From positions 7,084-26,950 of the forward strand of contig DDOS01000089.1 of NCBI GenBank assembly GCA_002341805.1: a stretch of 19,867 nt of DNA. The letters are read 5' to 3'. Positions 8,252 to 15,465 of the stretch are shown piece after piece. How positions within the stretch are numbered: position 1 is the stretch's first letter; each line of letters starts with the position of its first letter. The translations under genes were made by a program, and so were the position numbers. Below the pieces are notes generated by a model. It did no database searches. It worked only from the letters and a program-made list of their open reading frames with translations, and was not told where the DNA came from. This DNA is from Aquificaceae bacterium UBA2488. GTDB lineage: Bacteria; Aquificota; Aquificia; Aquificales; Aquificaceae.

Positions 8252-9103
8252 CTAATAGAGTTCTATTATGACTCTTTCAAAATCAAATTTTCCTTTTAGC
8301 TCTTCTTTCATCTGTCTTATACGTTCTCTCAAAGCCTTTAATGTGGTATCATCTAAGTTTTGCTCCCTTAGTCTTGCATACATTATGTTTTTACCTGGTG
8401 TAAGACTCCATACATGTATAGATTTTACTATGATTTCTGGGAAATGCTGTTTGATAAACTCTTCCAACTCACTCAAATCTATATGATCTGGAGCTGACTC
8501 CATAAGTATATCTATAGATTTAGAAAGCACGTTATAAATTGGATATATCACGCTAAGACCCACCAATATACTCATCAATGGGTCAAATATGTAGTTGTGA
8601 GTTAACTCTATCAATATGGAAGAAGCTATTACACCCACAGAGCTAAGACCGTCCATCAAAACCCTCAAAAAAGCCCCAGCTATGTTTAGACTGTGTTTAG
8701 AACCAAGATAAAGTATCACTATACCCACTATATTCACTATTAGACCGAGGATAGATATCCAGAATACCCCTCCTGCATTCACATATTCTGGATGAATAAG
8801 TCTTTTAAAAGCATGTAAAAATATCATTATAAGGAAAAATCCTGCGGTGATACCGTTAAATAACGCTGATAGTATTTCTACCCTATAATAGCCAAAAGTT
8901 CTTTTTGGGTTTGGAGGCTTTTTGGCAAGATACATGGCAAATATGGCAAGTCCTTGCCCAGATATATCCATAAACATATAAACCGCGTCTGATAAAAGAG
9001 CTAAGCTATTAAAAGCATATCCATAGTATACTTCCAAAAGAAAATCTAAAAATGTTATGATAAAGACAAAATAAAGTCCTCTACCAAGATTTTTTTCATC
9101 CAT
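8252..9103 (-). CDS. Cation diffusion facilitator (CzcD-like) with altered metal-site residues
   Basis: Cation diffusion facilitators are inner-membrane antiporters that export divalent metals in exchange for protons. The protein has 283 residues and six predicted membrane helices (N-terminal part to about 200), followed by the small cytoplasmic domain with IHVWSLTPG. The family frame is obvious: LALLSDAVYMFMD, FGYYRVEILSALFNG and GAFLRVLMDGLSSVGV. The transport site is odd. The helix-2 HxxxD is Tyr42-x3-Asp46 and the helix-5 HxxxD is Arg147-x3-Asp151, so both site-A histidines are gone and one is replaced by a positive charge. It is the last gene of the six-gene operon, overlapping the ATPase gene by eight bases, with GAGG before its ATG. 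Its substrate cannot be assumed to be zinc. Confidence 0.88.
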   Translation of the reverse strand: MDEKNLGRGLYFVFIITFLDFLLEVYYGYAFNSLALLSDAVYMFMDISGQGLAIFAMYLAKKPPNPKRTFGYYRVEILSALFNGITAGFFLIMIFLHAFKRLIHPEYVNAGGVFWISILGLIVNIVGIVILYLGSKHSLNIAGAFLRVLMDGLSSVGVIASSILIELTHNYIFDPLMSILVGLSVIYPIYNVLSKSIDILMESAPDHIDLSELEEFIKQHFPEIIVKSIHVWSLTPGKNIMYARLREQNLDDTTLKALRERIRQMKEELKGKFDFERVIIELY

Positions 9104-11186
9104 TTTTAACCTCGGGCGTTAGAGAATAAAGAGCTGATAGTATAGTAGAACCATTATTTATCATAACAGCTAAAGCAGGATTACCAGTTCCAACCATACT
9201 TAATAGTATTCCCATCGTGTTTATACCAAAGTTAAATTTTATATTGTTGTTTACCACTTTCATGGTATCTTTGGATAATTTTATAGATTTATATATAAGA
9301 TTTAGGTCTTCTCTTACAAGAACCACATCCGCCACATCTATAGCCACCTGAGATCCGTCACCCATGGCTATACCTACATTAGCTGCAGACAAAGCTATGG
9401 AATCATTTATGCCATCCCCCACCATAGCCACTTTGTATCCTTGGCTTTTAAGAGCTTCCACATGCTTAGCCTTTTCCTGAGGTGAAACCCTTGCCCTAAA
9501 CTCGTTTATACCAAGCTCTCTGGCTATAGCCTGAGCTACTTCTTCGTTGTCTCCTGTTAGCATCACTATTTTTATGCCAAGGTTTCTTAGTTTTTGGACA
9601 AAGTTTTTGGCTTCTTCTCTTATCGCATCTTTAAAAGCTACTAAACCTATAATTTTTTTACCTTTGGTAAGGTATAAAACCGTCTTGCTCTCATCATGTT
9701 TTTGTTTTACTATATCTTTTACATGTTTTGATATGCTAATTTTGTGATTAGACATATATCTTGATGAGCCAAACCTATATTCTTCATCATCTAGCTTGGC
9801 GGATATCCCAAGCCCTATGTCATAATCAGAGTCCTCTCTTTCATATAATTCTATATTTTTTTCTTTTGCTAAATTTACTATAGCTTCTGCTATAGGATGT
9901 TTTAGTCTTTGCTCTAAGGAAGCAGCTATTTTTATAATCTCTTCTTGGGATATGTTTTCCAAGGATATAACATCTGTTATAACAGGCTCTCCTTTGGTGA
10001 GGGTACCTGTTTTATCCACCACTATGCAGTTTATTTTGGAAAGTTCTTCTAAGGATTTACCACCCTTTATTAGGATGCCTTGTCTTGAAGCTTTTGATAT
10101 AGAAGATGCTATAGCTATAGGCACAGATACTCTTAGGTTTGTGTTGTAATCTATGGTGAGTATGCTTGATGTTTTTACTATATTCCCTGTGGTTAGTTGA
10201 TTAAAAGCCGCTAAAGATAGGATTGGTAGTACCGTAGCATCGGCAATTTTATTAAATCTATCGTAAACGGCTGGTTTTTGATTCATATAGGACTCTACCA
10301 TATGAGCTATTTTAGATATAACGGTTTCTGAGCTTTTGTACTCTACTTCTATGTATATTTTGCCATCCACTACGTTTGTACCTGCATAAACCTTAGAGCC
10401 TTCTTCTTTTAATATTGGTCTATCTTCTCCTGTTAGTACAGATTCGTTTATTATGGCCTTACCCTCTTTTATAATACCATCCACTGGTATCCTACCGCCT
10501 GGATAAACCACCACTATATCTCCGTGATTTATCTCTTCTATAGGTACTTCTATCTTTGTACCGTCTTTTTCTATGTAGGCGGTTTCACCATCTACGTTTA
10601 AAAGCTCTTCTATGGAAGCTCTCGCTTTGTTGCTTAGCTTATCTTCCATATAATCTCCAAGACCTATAAAGAAGTTCATGGCGTTGGCAGATAAAAGCAT
10701 ATTCCTTTGTATGGTGATACCAAGTGCCAAAGAGTCTAACAGCTGATAAGATAATTTACCTTTCAATAGATTTTTAGCAGCCTTTTTAAAAGAGGGCAAG
10801 GAGGCAAATATCGTTATAGTCTTAATAAAAATATTAGAGGGCATAAAAAGAGAAAGTGCCCCTCCTAACACCCCAGCCATCATTCTAAATTTAGAGGGCT
10901 CTTCTTCTACTTGTTCTTTTTTAGGTTTATAGGCTTTTAATACACCAAGTATAACATCTATGGGTGTATTATTTATAAGCTCTATAAACTCTTCTATGAA
11001 TATTTTGTCTGGATCATACTCTATTGATAGACTTCCAGTGGTTTTGTTTAGTTTAGCATCTATTATACCATCTTGGGATTTTATGAAAGATTCTATCGTA
11101 TCTTCAGATACATCTATGTATTTGAGATAAAAAGAGTTTACCCTTATTCTTCCGTAAGATTTGTGCTTGATATCAAACAGGTTCAT
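9096..11186 (-). CDS. P1B-like P-type ATPase with non-canonical membrane motif
   Basis: This 696-residue protein has the architecture of a heavy-metal P1B ATPase. An N-terminal HMA-like fold without cysteines (about 8-75) is followed by membrane helices. The actuator motif is LTGEDRP (251-257), and the next helix pair contains D-Y-N-T-N (346-350). Then come the phosphorylation motif DKTGTLTKGEP (Asp 391), the P1B-specific His-Pro LKHPIAEAI (430-431), TGDN (544-547), GDGINDSIALS (590-600) and a final helix pair with NNGSTILSALYSL. ATP-handling parts are intact. The CPC/SPC ion-binding motif normally found before the phosphorylation domain is absent, and the only cysteine is beside the phosphorylation site. 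The gene overlaps the preceding 66-residue gene by ATGA. Relatives with HMA_2-type domains are often linked to manganese or other first-row metals; the ion here is unknown. Confidence 0.9.
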   Translation of the reverse strand: MNLFDIKHKSYGRIRVNSFYLKYIDVSEDTIESFIKSQDGIIDAKLNKTTGSLSIEYDPDKIFIEEFIELINNTPIDVILGVLKAYKPKKEQVEEEPSKFRMMAGVLGGALSLFMPSNIFIKTITIFASLPSFKKAAKNLLKGKLSYQLLDSLALGITIQRNMLLSANAMNFFIGLGDYMEDKLSNKARASIEELLNVDGETAYIEKDGTKIEVPIEEINHGDIVVVYPGGRIPVDGIIKEGKAIINESVLTGEDRPILKEEGSKVYAGTNVVDGKIYIEVEYKSSETVISKIAHMVESYMNQKPAVYDRFNKIADATVLPILSLAAFNQLTTGNIVKTSSILTIDYNTNLRVSVPIAIASSISKASRQGILIKGGKSLEELSKINCIVVDKTGTLTKGEPVITDVISLENISQEEIIKIAASLEQRLKHPIAEAIVNLAKEKNIELYEREDSDYDIGLGISAKLDDEEYRFGSSRYMSNHKISISKHVKDIVKQKHDESKTVLYLTKGKKIIGLVAFKDAIREEAKNFVQKLRNLGIKIVMLTGDNEEVAQAIARELGINEFRARVSPQEKAKHVEALKSQGYKVAMVGDGINDSIALSAANVGIAMGDGSQVAIDVADVVLVREDLNLIYKSIKLSKDTMKVVNNNIKFNFGINTMGILLSMVGTGNPALAVMINNGSTILSALYSLTPEVKNG

Positions 11187-11383
11187 GTGGATGGTTGCTC
11201 CGGTGGGGTTAGAGTCTTTTGATTTAACTTATTCATAAGGGCGTTTATCTCCTCTTGAACTTTCATAAGTTCTTGATGTTCTGATATTTTATGCATCATA
11301 TAAAAGCCAAAAACACCTGCAAACATACCAAGACCAAAAGACATATACTTACTGCAAAACATATCACCTACTTTTGACCACAT
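11183..11383 (-). CDS. Small single-helix membrane protein next to the ATPase
   Basis: The protein has 66 residues. A short N-terminus with one cysteine is followed by a glycine-rich hydrophobic helix (about residues 15-32, FGLGMFAGVFGFYMM) and then a charged, helical, possibly coiled-coil C-terminal tail (about 35-56). The start ATG has AAGGAGG upstream, and the stop overlaps the ATPase start as ATGA, so the two are translationally coupled. The N-terminal half resembles the 99-residue neighbour (K/R-Y-x-S-x-GLG), suggesting duplication. Small one-helix proteins are common beside HMA_2-type P-type ATPases (for example DUF6110-like), but I cannot assign a family with certainty. A role as an accessory subunit of the ATPase is inference. 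Confidence 0.75.
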   Translation of the reverse strand: MWSKVGDMFCSKYMSFGLGMFAGVFGFYMMHKISEHQELMKVQEEINALMNKLNQKTLTPPEQPST

Positions 11384-11396
11384 AGTTTATTCCTCC

Positions 11397-11696
11397 TTAT
11401 AAAGATGATTTTAGCCTTTCTAAAAGCTCTTGTTGTTTTTGAAGCAAAGATATCTTTAGCTCTATTTCTTTTTTGAGTTCTGATTTTGCCTCATGGACGA
11501 TATCCTCTAATACTTCTTTCTTTGACTCTACAGATGAGCCTAACCACTGACCAAAGGATATGCTTTCTTTTGCTACACCTACCAAAGCAGGTTTGAACTC
11601 TTCCAAAGCCTTGCCCAAAACATAGACGATAGCCACACTTCCAAGCCCCCAGCTAAAATACCTTCTGGAGAAACAACCTAAAAGATTCTCAAACAT
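11397..11696 (-). CDS. Small membrane protein with C-terminal coiled coil
   Basis: The protein has 99 residues. A short N-terminus contains GCFSRRYFSWGLG, followed by a hydrophobic helix (about 15-30), an amphipathic stretch, and a long charged helix (about 55-98, rich in Glu, Lys and Leu) that looks like a coiled coil. It has AGGAGGT before the ATG and lies between the HMA-like genes and the 66-residue gene. The R-Y-F-S-W-GLG motif and the following helix parallel K-Y-M-S-F-GLG in that neighbour, so the two are probably tandem paralogues of different tail length. No enzyme motif is visible. The tail could bridge two copies or bind the cytoplasmic domains of the ATPase. Confidence 0.75.
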   Translation of the reverse strand: MFENLLGCFSRRYFSWGLGSVAIVYVLGKALEEFKPALVGVAKESISFGQWLGSSVESKKEVLEDIVHEAKSELKKEIELKISLLQKQQELLERLKSSL

Positions 11697-11705
11697 ATAT
11701 ACCTC

Positions 11706-12089
11706 CTATAAAAAATTTATCACCACTTTGTTAAACAACACATTTACCCATAGAAATCTTATAAGCCCTATCCTAAAACCATAATCTATTGTGTATAGTA
11801 AAAGCTTTAAAGGGCTTGATTTTATACTCCTTGATATAAAAGGATGTAGGTCTGTCATACATACTCTTTCACCAAGAGGCATTATCTCTTCTTTGCTAAG
11901 CACCTCATCCAACTGAGAAATCTCTATAATCTCATCAGATTCTATTTTTAGGCTTTTAGTATTAAAATTTATACTAATACTATTTTTACCAAAAATAGTT
12001 TCTAAAGCCTCAATAAATTGCTTGTTGTATACAATATCGCCTTTAATTCTTATTCTTCTATCTGCAAAAGATATATCTTCTATTTTCAT
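11706..12089 (-). CDS. HMA_2-like small protein, second copy
   Basis: The protein has 127 residues. The first 65 follow the pattern of an HMA-like ferredoxin-fold domain: beta strand with R-R-I-R-I-K-G, a helix (about 23-34), strand ISINFNTKSLKIES, then a helix. The second half has a hydrophobic segment near the C-terminus (about 95-125) that could sit on or in the membrane. No CxxC is present; the only cysteine is in RVCMTDLHPF. It aligns by eye with the upstream 118-residue protein (shared I/V-E-I/D-x-S-Y/F, R-V/I-R-M/I-K, N-x-N-T-x-S-I/L) and less closely with the ATPase N-terminus, so this operon encodes three such domains in a row. The start overlaps the preceding stop as ATGA. Confidence 0.75.
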   Translation of the reverse strand: MKIEDISFADRRIRIKGDIVYNKQFIEALETIFGKNSISINFNTKSLKIESDEIIEISQLDEVLSKEEIMPLGERVCMTDLHPFISRSIKSSPLKLLLYTIDYGFRIGLIRFLWVNVLFNKVVINFL

Positions 12090-12442
12090 ATGAAGTAAGA
12101 CACCACTCCAAAGCCAGTTTTTTCTAAGAGTATGTCCTTGGCCACATTAAAAGCTATACCCTCCAACCCTCCACTTGCATTTAACATAAGCTGGGCTATG
12201 TTTAACAGGTTTATCTTGTTGTGATTGTTTATTACTCTAAAATTTTGCGTTTTAAGTAAAGAGGTAAGCTCTTCTAAGGAATGCAAACCTTTTACGGTAA
12301 TGCTTTGGGTGTTTAGATTTGACTCTATATTTATCCCCTCTATTTTTTCTTTTAAAAGTTTTGTTATATCCCTATGAAAAGCCCTATTGGCTTTCATCCT
12401 AACCCTACCTTCCTTGTAGCTTAAAATTTCTACCTCTTTCAT
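12086..12442 (-). CDS. HMA_2-like small protein, first gene of the transporter operon
   Basis: The protein has 118 residues. The N-terminal 65 residues look like an HMA_2-type ferredoxin-fold domain (strand EGRVRMKA, helix about 23-35, strand IESNLNTQSITVKG, helix about 53-64). A mildly hydrophobic C-terminal region follows (about 78-118). There is no cysteine at all, so the classical CxxC metal site is missing. HMA_2-type domains are commonly encoded beside P-type ATPases, as here. The ATG at 12442 has no ribosome binding site and lies only about ten bases after the predicted -10, so the mRNA may be almost leaderless. A later ATG at 12397 would remove the first strand of the fold, so I keep 12442. 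Confidence 0.78.
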   Translation of the reverse strand: MKEVEILSYKEGRVRMKANRAFHRDITKLLKEKIEGINIESNLNTQSITVKGLHSLEELTSLLKTQNFRVINNHNKINLLNIAQLMLNASGGLEGIAFNVAKDILLEKTGFGVVSYFI

Positions 12443-12452
12443 GGTATTTCAT

Positions 12453-12485
12453 TTTATACACCTACTGTTAAGAAATTGTTAATTT
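12453..12485 (-). promoter_or_regulatory. Promoter of the transporter operon with a Pho-box-like direct repeat
   Basis: The plus strand reads TGTTAAGAAATTGTTAATTT at 12466-12485. On the minus strand this is TTAACA-N5-TTAACA, a perfect hexamer repeat 11 bases apart, followed after seven bases by the -10-like TATAAA (12453-12458). The block differs by one base from 7867-7886, upstream of the OlsB-like gene, and the spacing to the -10 is identical. Transcription would start only about three or four bases before the ATG at 12442. The arrangement, with the repeat overlapping the -35 position, fits a promoter activated by an OmpR/PhoB-family regulator. Confidence 0.58.
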
Positions 12486-12569
12486 TTTATAAAACCTGTA
12501 AACGATTTTTATTAGATATATCATAATCGTGGGTTGCTAGTATAAAACTTTATAACCTATTTAGCTTTT

Positions 12570-13364
12570 TTAAAATCCAGATATAGAGTTTTGGATGATG
12601 TTGTTTAGTTGTTTTATGGCATCTATGGAGCTTGGTTTTAGGTTTTTATTAAGATAGTTTAGAGCTTGCGGGTTAAAATAAGATACATAGGTTTTACCGT
12701 CTTTAGAATACACTATTACTCTACAAGGAGCAAATACACCTATATCTTTAAAATCCGATAGTATAAAACTACCCCATTTGGCGTTGCACGAATAAATTAT
12801 ATCCTCATCTTTGGTTTTGTATTCATGAGGTACAGTCATACCGTTTGATTCTAAAGAACTTTTTATAAATGTAGAAGCATCGTTAAAATCCATATTGTAA
12901 GGTTTTATGGTGAAAAGCGAGATACTTGTGTAAGAGATGTTAGAAGGATGCATATTCGTGTCTTTTAAAAGGGTTTTTTGAATCTTATCTATGGTTTTTA
13001 GGCTTTTGTTATCAACTCCAAGTAATATACTTACATAATAAATATTTGGAATTACTATATAATTTACCCCGTCTTTTTGATAGATTAAAACACTAAAGGG
13101 TAAGGTGTTGCCAAGTTCTTTGTATTTGGATAAAAGCTCATCTGTGTATTTGGTGTTATAGATATATACCTTATAAGGGATAAAATCTTTGTTGTAAGCT
13201 TGCATTGTTTTTTGAATATCAAATGTGTATAAAAGTTTAAAATCTTTATTAAGACGTTTTAGTGTGTTATCTGGATGATGGATAGATCTTTTATAATAAA
13301 GCGAGAAGTTAGTTGCATACGAAAAGCCAAATACAAAAAGTAGTAAAAATAAAAATTTTCTCAT
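12570..13364 (-). CDS. Exported protein with two DUF302-like domains
   Basis: The protein has 264 residues, with a clear signal peptide (hydrophobic 3-16, likely cleavage after SYA) and therefore a periplasmic location. Two copies of a DUF302-like fold are visible: one about 35-125 (LGNTLPFSVLIYQKDGVNYI), the other about 148-245 (APCRVIVYSKDGKTYVSYFN). DUF302 proteins often sit beside sulfur-oxidation genes, but their biochemical role is not established. Only the second domain has cysteines (Cys193 and Cys214); the first has Phe-Ser where the second has Pro-Cys. The gene is the last of the sulfur operon, and its GAGGAG ribosome binding site starts at the soxB stop. No strong terminator is visible in the 127 bases downstream. 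Confidence 0.82.
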   Translation of the reverse strand: MRKFLFLLLFVFGFSYATNFSLYYKRSIHHPDNTLKRLNKDFKLLYTFDIQKTMQAYNKDFIPYKVYIYNTKYTDELLSKYKELGNTLPFSVLIYQKDGVNYIVIPNIYYVSILLGVDNKSLKTIDKIQKTLLKDTNMHPSNISYTSISLFTIKPYNMDFNDASTFIKSSLESNGMTVPHEYKTKDEDIIYSCNAKWGSFILSDFKDIGVFAPCRVIVYSKDGKTYVSYFNPQALNYLNKNLKPSSIDAIKQLNNIIQNSISGF

Positions 13365-13373
13365 AATATCTCC

Positions 13374-15113
13374 TCAAGTGGTGGTATAGTTATAAGGCTC
13401 ATCTAAAACTTTAAATAGATTCTTTGGGTTTGTGATGATGGATATATGTTTTTTGCTTTTAATATAATTTATCAAAAGCTCATAAGCAGGTATAGGTTTT
13501 GCATCTTCTAAGAGTTTACCTATCTTATAAAGCTCACCTCCATAGGTGGCTGCTACATATTCTTTGTTAGGTTCTAAACCCTTGCCGTTTATCTTAATTA
13601 CTTTAAAGCGTTGTCCTTCTTTTTCATTTATCTTTATCTCATAGTAAACATTTTTAGATAGTCTTGGCATATCACCACCTTGTTGGTATATAGGATTTGG
13701 ATTAAATACATTATCAGCCATATCCTCAAGAAGGTTTTTAATTTGAGTACCTGTTAGCTTAAACACATAAACATCTGGATATGTGATAGCGGTAAAATCA
13801 TAAACATCGTTAATTGTGATATCTTGGCCAGGTAAAAGGGTAGCTCCCCATCTATAACCAGGTGAAAATACTATATCAATACCATGATAATAATCCATTA
13901 TAGCTTCGTTCATAAGCTCATCAAAGGTTGAGTAAAATGTATCACGTTTGTAAATGAGAGATTCTGTGGTACCAATCTTTGTATTTAGCTTTTCATTGTA
14001 TGGAGAAAATACTTCGTCTACAAGTTTTTCAGAGTCTTCGTCTTTTGGTATGATGTTAGATGCTATTGGTATGAGTTTAAAGGATATATCTTGAAGATAT
14101 CCTTTGGAGGCTTTTAAGTCTATTCTTCCCACAAACTTTCCATGAGACCCAGCTACCACTATATAAGTGCCATTGTATCTTAACACTTTTGGTGTGATAT
14201 CGTGAGTATGTCCAGATATTATAATATCTATACCCTTTACATACTTCGTAAGAGCTATATCAAGGGGAAGTCCATCGTGAGATTGTAGTATTACCACATC
14301 TACTTTGTGCTTGTCTCTTAGTTCGTTTACATATTTTTGCATAGAATCCATGTGAATACCAAAACTCCATCCATCCACAAACTTAGCAGGGTTTGATATA
14401 GGAGTGTATGGAAATGAATTGCCTATGATACCTATTTTTACTTCACCTATTTCTTTTATCACATATGGCTTAAAGGGTAATTCTCCAAACTCATCTTGGA
14501 TGTTTTGGGATATAAACTCTCCTTTAAACTCTTTAATACGTTTCAAAAACTCTTCTTTTCCGAGGGTAAAATCCCAATGTCCCACGAAAAGATCATATCC
14601 TACCAAGTTCATCCAGTCCATCATGGACTTACCATCGGTAAAGAGTGTGATGGCAGATGTGGCTAACGTATCTCCATTATCCATAAGAAGGCAGTTTTCT
14701 CTTCCTCTTTCGTGTATGATATCTTTTATAACCCTTGTTATATGAGAAACTCCTCCCATTATACCATATCTATGAGCAAGCTCTATAAAGTGTATGTTTG
14801 TATCAAAATAAGCTTCCAAGGTATCTGGTTTTAGTCCATAAAAGCTTAGAAACTCATAACCTGCTATAAAACCAGGCATTCCAGCTAAGTTTTTTGGACC
14901 AACCAAGTTGGCTGGTTCTCTAAAATAAAGAGGTCTCATATGTCCATGAGTATCCGTGGTAAATATTATGCTGGCTTTACCAACTGCTCTAAAGCTCATT
15001 AGCTCGTCATAGGTATATCTATTTATTTTTGCTACTGCAGAAATAGGGTCTAAAGCAACCCCAATGCCAATAACCCCTAAAAGCTCAAGTAAGTCTCTTC
15101 TTGTAATATTCAT
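13374..15113 (-). CDS. soxB: SoxB, sulfate thiol hydrolase (thiosulfohydrolase)
   Basis: SoxB is a periplasmic di-manganese hydrolase that releases sulfate from the cysteine S-thiosulfonate carried by SoxYZ. It belongs to the 5'-nucleotidase/metallophosphoesterase superfamily. The protein of 579 residues begins with a twin-arginine signal (TRRDLLELLG). Metal-binding motifs are in order: TTDTHGH (52-58), DNGDT (145-149), GHWDFTLG (178-185), QSHDG (277-281) and SGHTHD (300-305). The C-terminal 5'-nucleotidase-like domain (about 370-560) includes FSPGYRWGATLLPGQDI and VYVFKLTG. Length and motif set match SoxB rather than a general 5'-nucleotidase. The ATG has AAGGAG upstream; soxZ precedes by ten bases. 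Confidence 0.96.
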   Translation of the reverse strand: MNITRRDLLELLGVIGIGVALDPISAVAKINRYTYDELMSFRAVGKASIIFTTDTHGHMRPLYFREPANLVGPKNLAGMPGFIAGYEFLSFYGLKPDTLEAYFDTNIHFIELAHRYGIMGGVSHITRVIKDIIHERGRENCLLMDNGDTLATSAITLFTDGKSMMDWMNLVGYDLFVGHWDFTLGKEEFLKRIKEFKGEFISQNIQDEFGELPFKPYVIKEIGEVKIGIIGNSFPYTPISNPAKFVDGWSFGIHMDSMQKYVNELRDKHKVDVVILQSHDGLPLDIALTKYVKGIDIIISGHTHDITPKVLRYNGTYIVVAGSHGKFVGRIDLKASKGYLQDISFKLIPIASNIIPKDEDSEKLVDEVFSPYNEKLNTKIGTTESLIYKRDTFYSTFDELMNEAIMDYYHGIDIVFSPGYRWGATLLPGQDITINDVYDFTAITYPDVYVFKLTGTQIKNLLEDMADNVFNPNPIYQQGGDMPRLSKNVYYEIKINEKEGQRFKVIKINGKGLEPNKEYVAATYGGELYKIGKLLEDAKPIPAYELLINYIKSKKHISIITNPKNLFKVLDEPYNYTTT

Positions 15114-15123
15114 AGATTACTCC

Positions 15124-15453
15124 TTAAGATACTTCTAAATTGTATTTGTGTTCAAAAACATTACCGTGATTATCTGTCATTTTAAAGCTTATAACACCAG
15201 ACTCCATAGCCTTAAAATCAAGTCCAAAAATAGGGTTTGAAGATACCCCTGGTCCGTTGTGGATAGTGGATATAGGCTTATCGTTTAATTTTATCTCTAT
15301 GGTAGTTATATAATTTGCTGGTATTAGTTTGCCAGTTTTTGGGTTTTTTATAGTCCCTGGGTCCATCGGATGCTTTACCAAAAACATCAACTTTGCCACA
15401 TCACCTTTTTTTGGCTTATTTGGTAACACTCTTACTATAACTGGTATATTCAT
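15124..15453 (-). CDS. soxZ: SoxZ, sulfur carrier complex subunit
   Basis: SoxZ pairs with SoxY to form the periplasmic carrier on which sulfur compounds are oxidised. The 109-residue protein is of family length and has no signal of its own; SoxZ is co-exported with the Tat signal-bearing SoxY. Characteristic are VLPNKPKKGDVAKLMFLVKH, HPMDPGTIKNPKTGKLIPAN and an immunoglobulin-like fold ending in HGNVFEHKYNLEV. The ribosome binding site GGAGG precedes the ATG. Unusually, soxZ does not follow soxY directly: an AcfC-like gene and a HiPIP-like gene lie between them. Both partners are still in one operon. Confidence 0.95.
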   Translation of the reverse strand: MNIPVIVRVLPNKPKKGDVAKLMFLVKHPMDPGTIKNPKTGKLIPANYITTIEIKLNDKPISTIHNGPGVSSNPIFGLDFKAMESGVISFKMTDNHGNVFEHKYNLEVS

Positions 15454-15465
15454 AAAATTCCTCCT

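Noticed and set aside
12443..12569. Rho-independent terminator after the DUF302 gene
   Set aside because: The only dyad, ACGATT...AATCGT, has a long AT-rich loop and is not followed by a T-run in the right direction.
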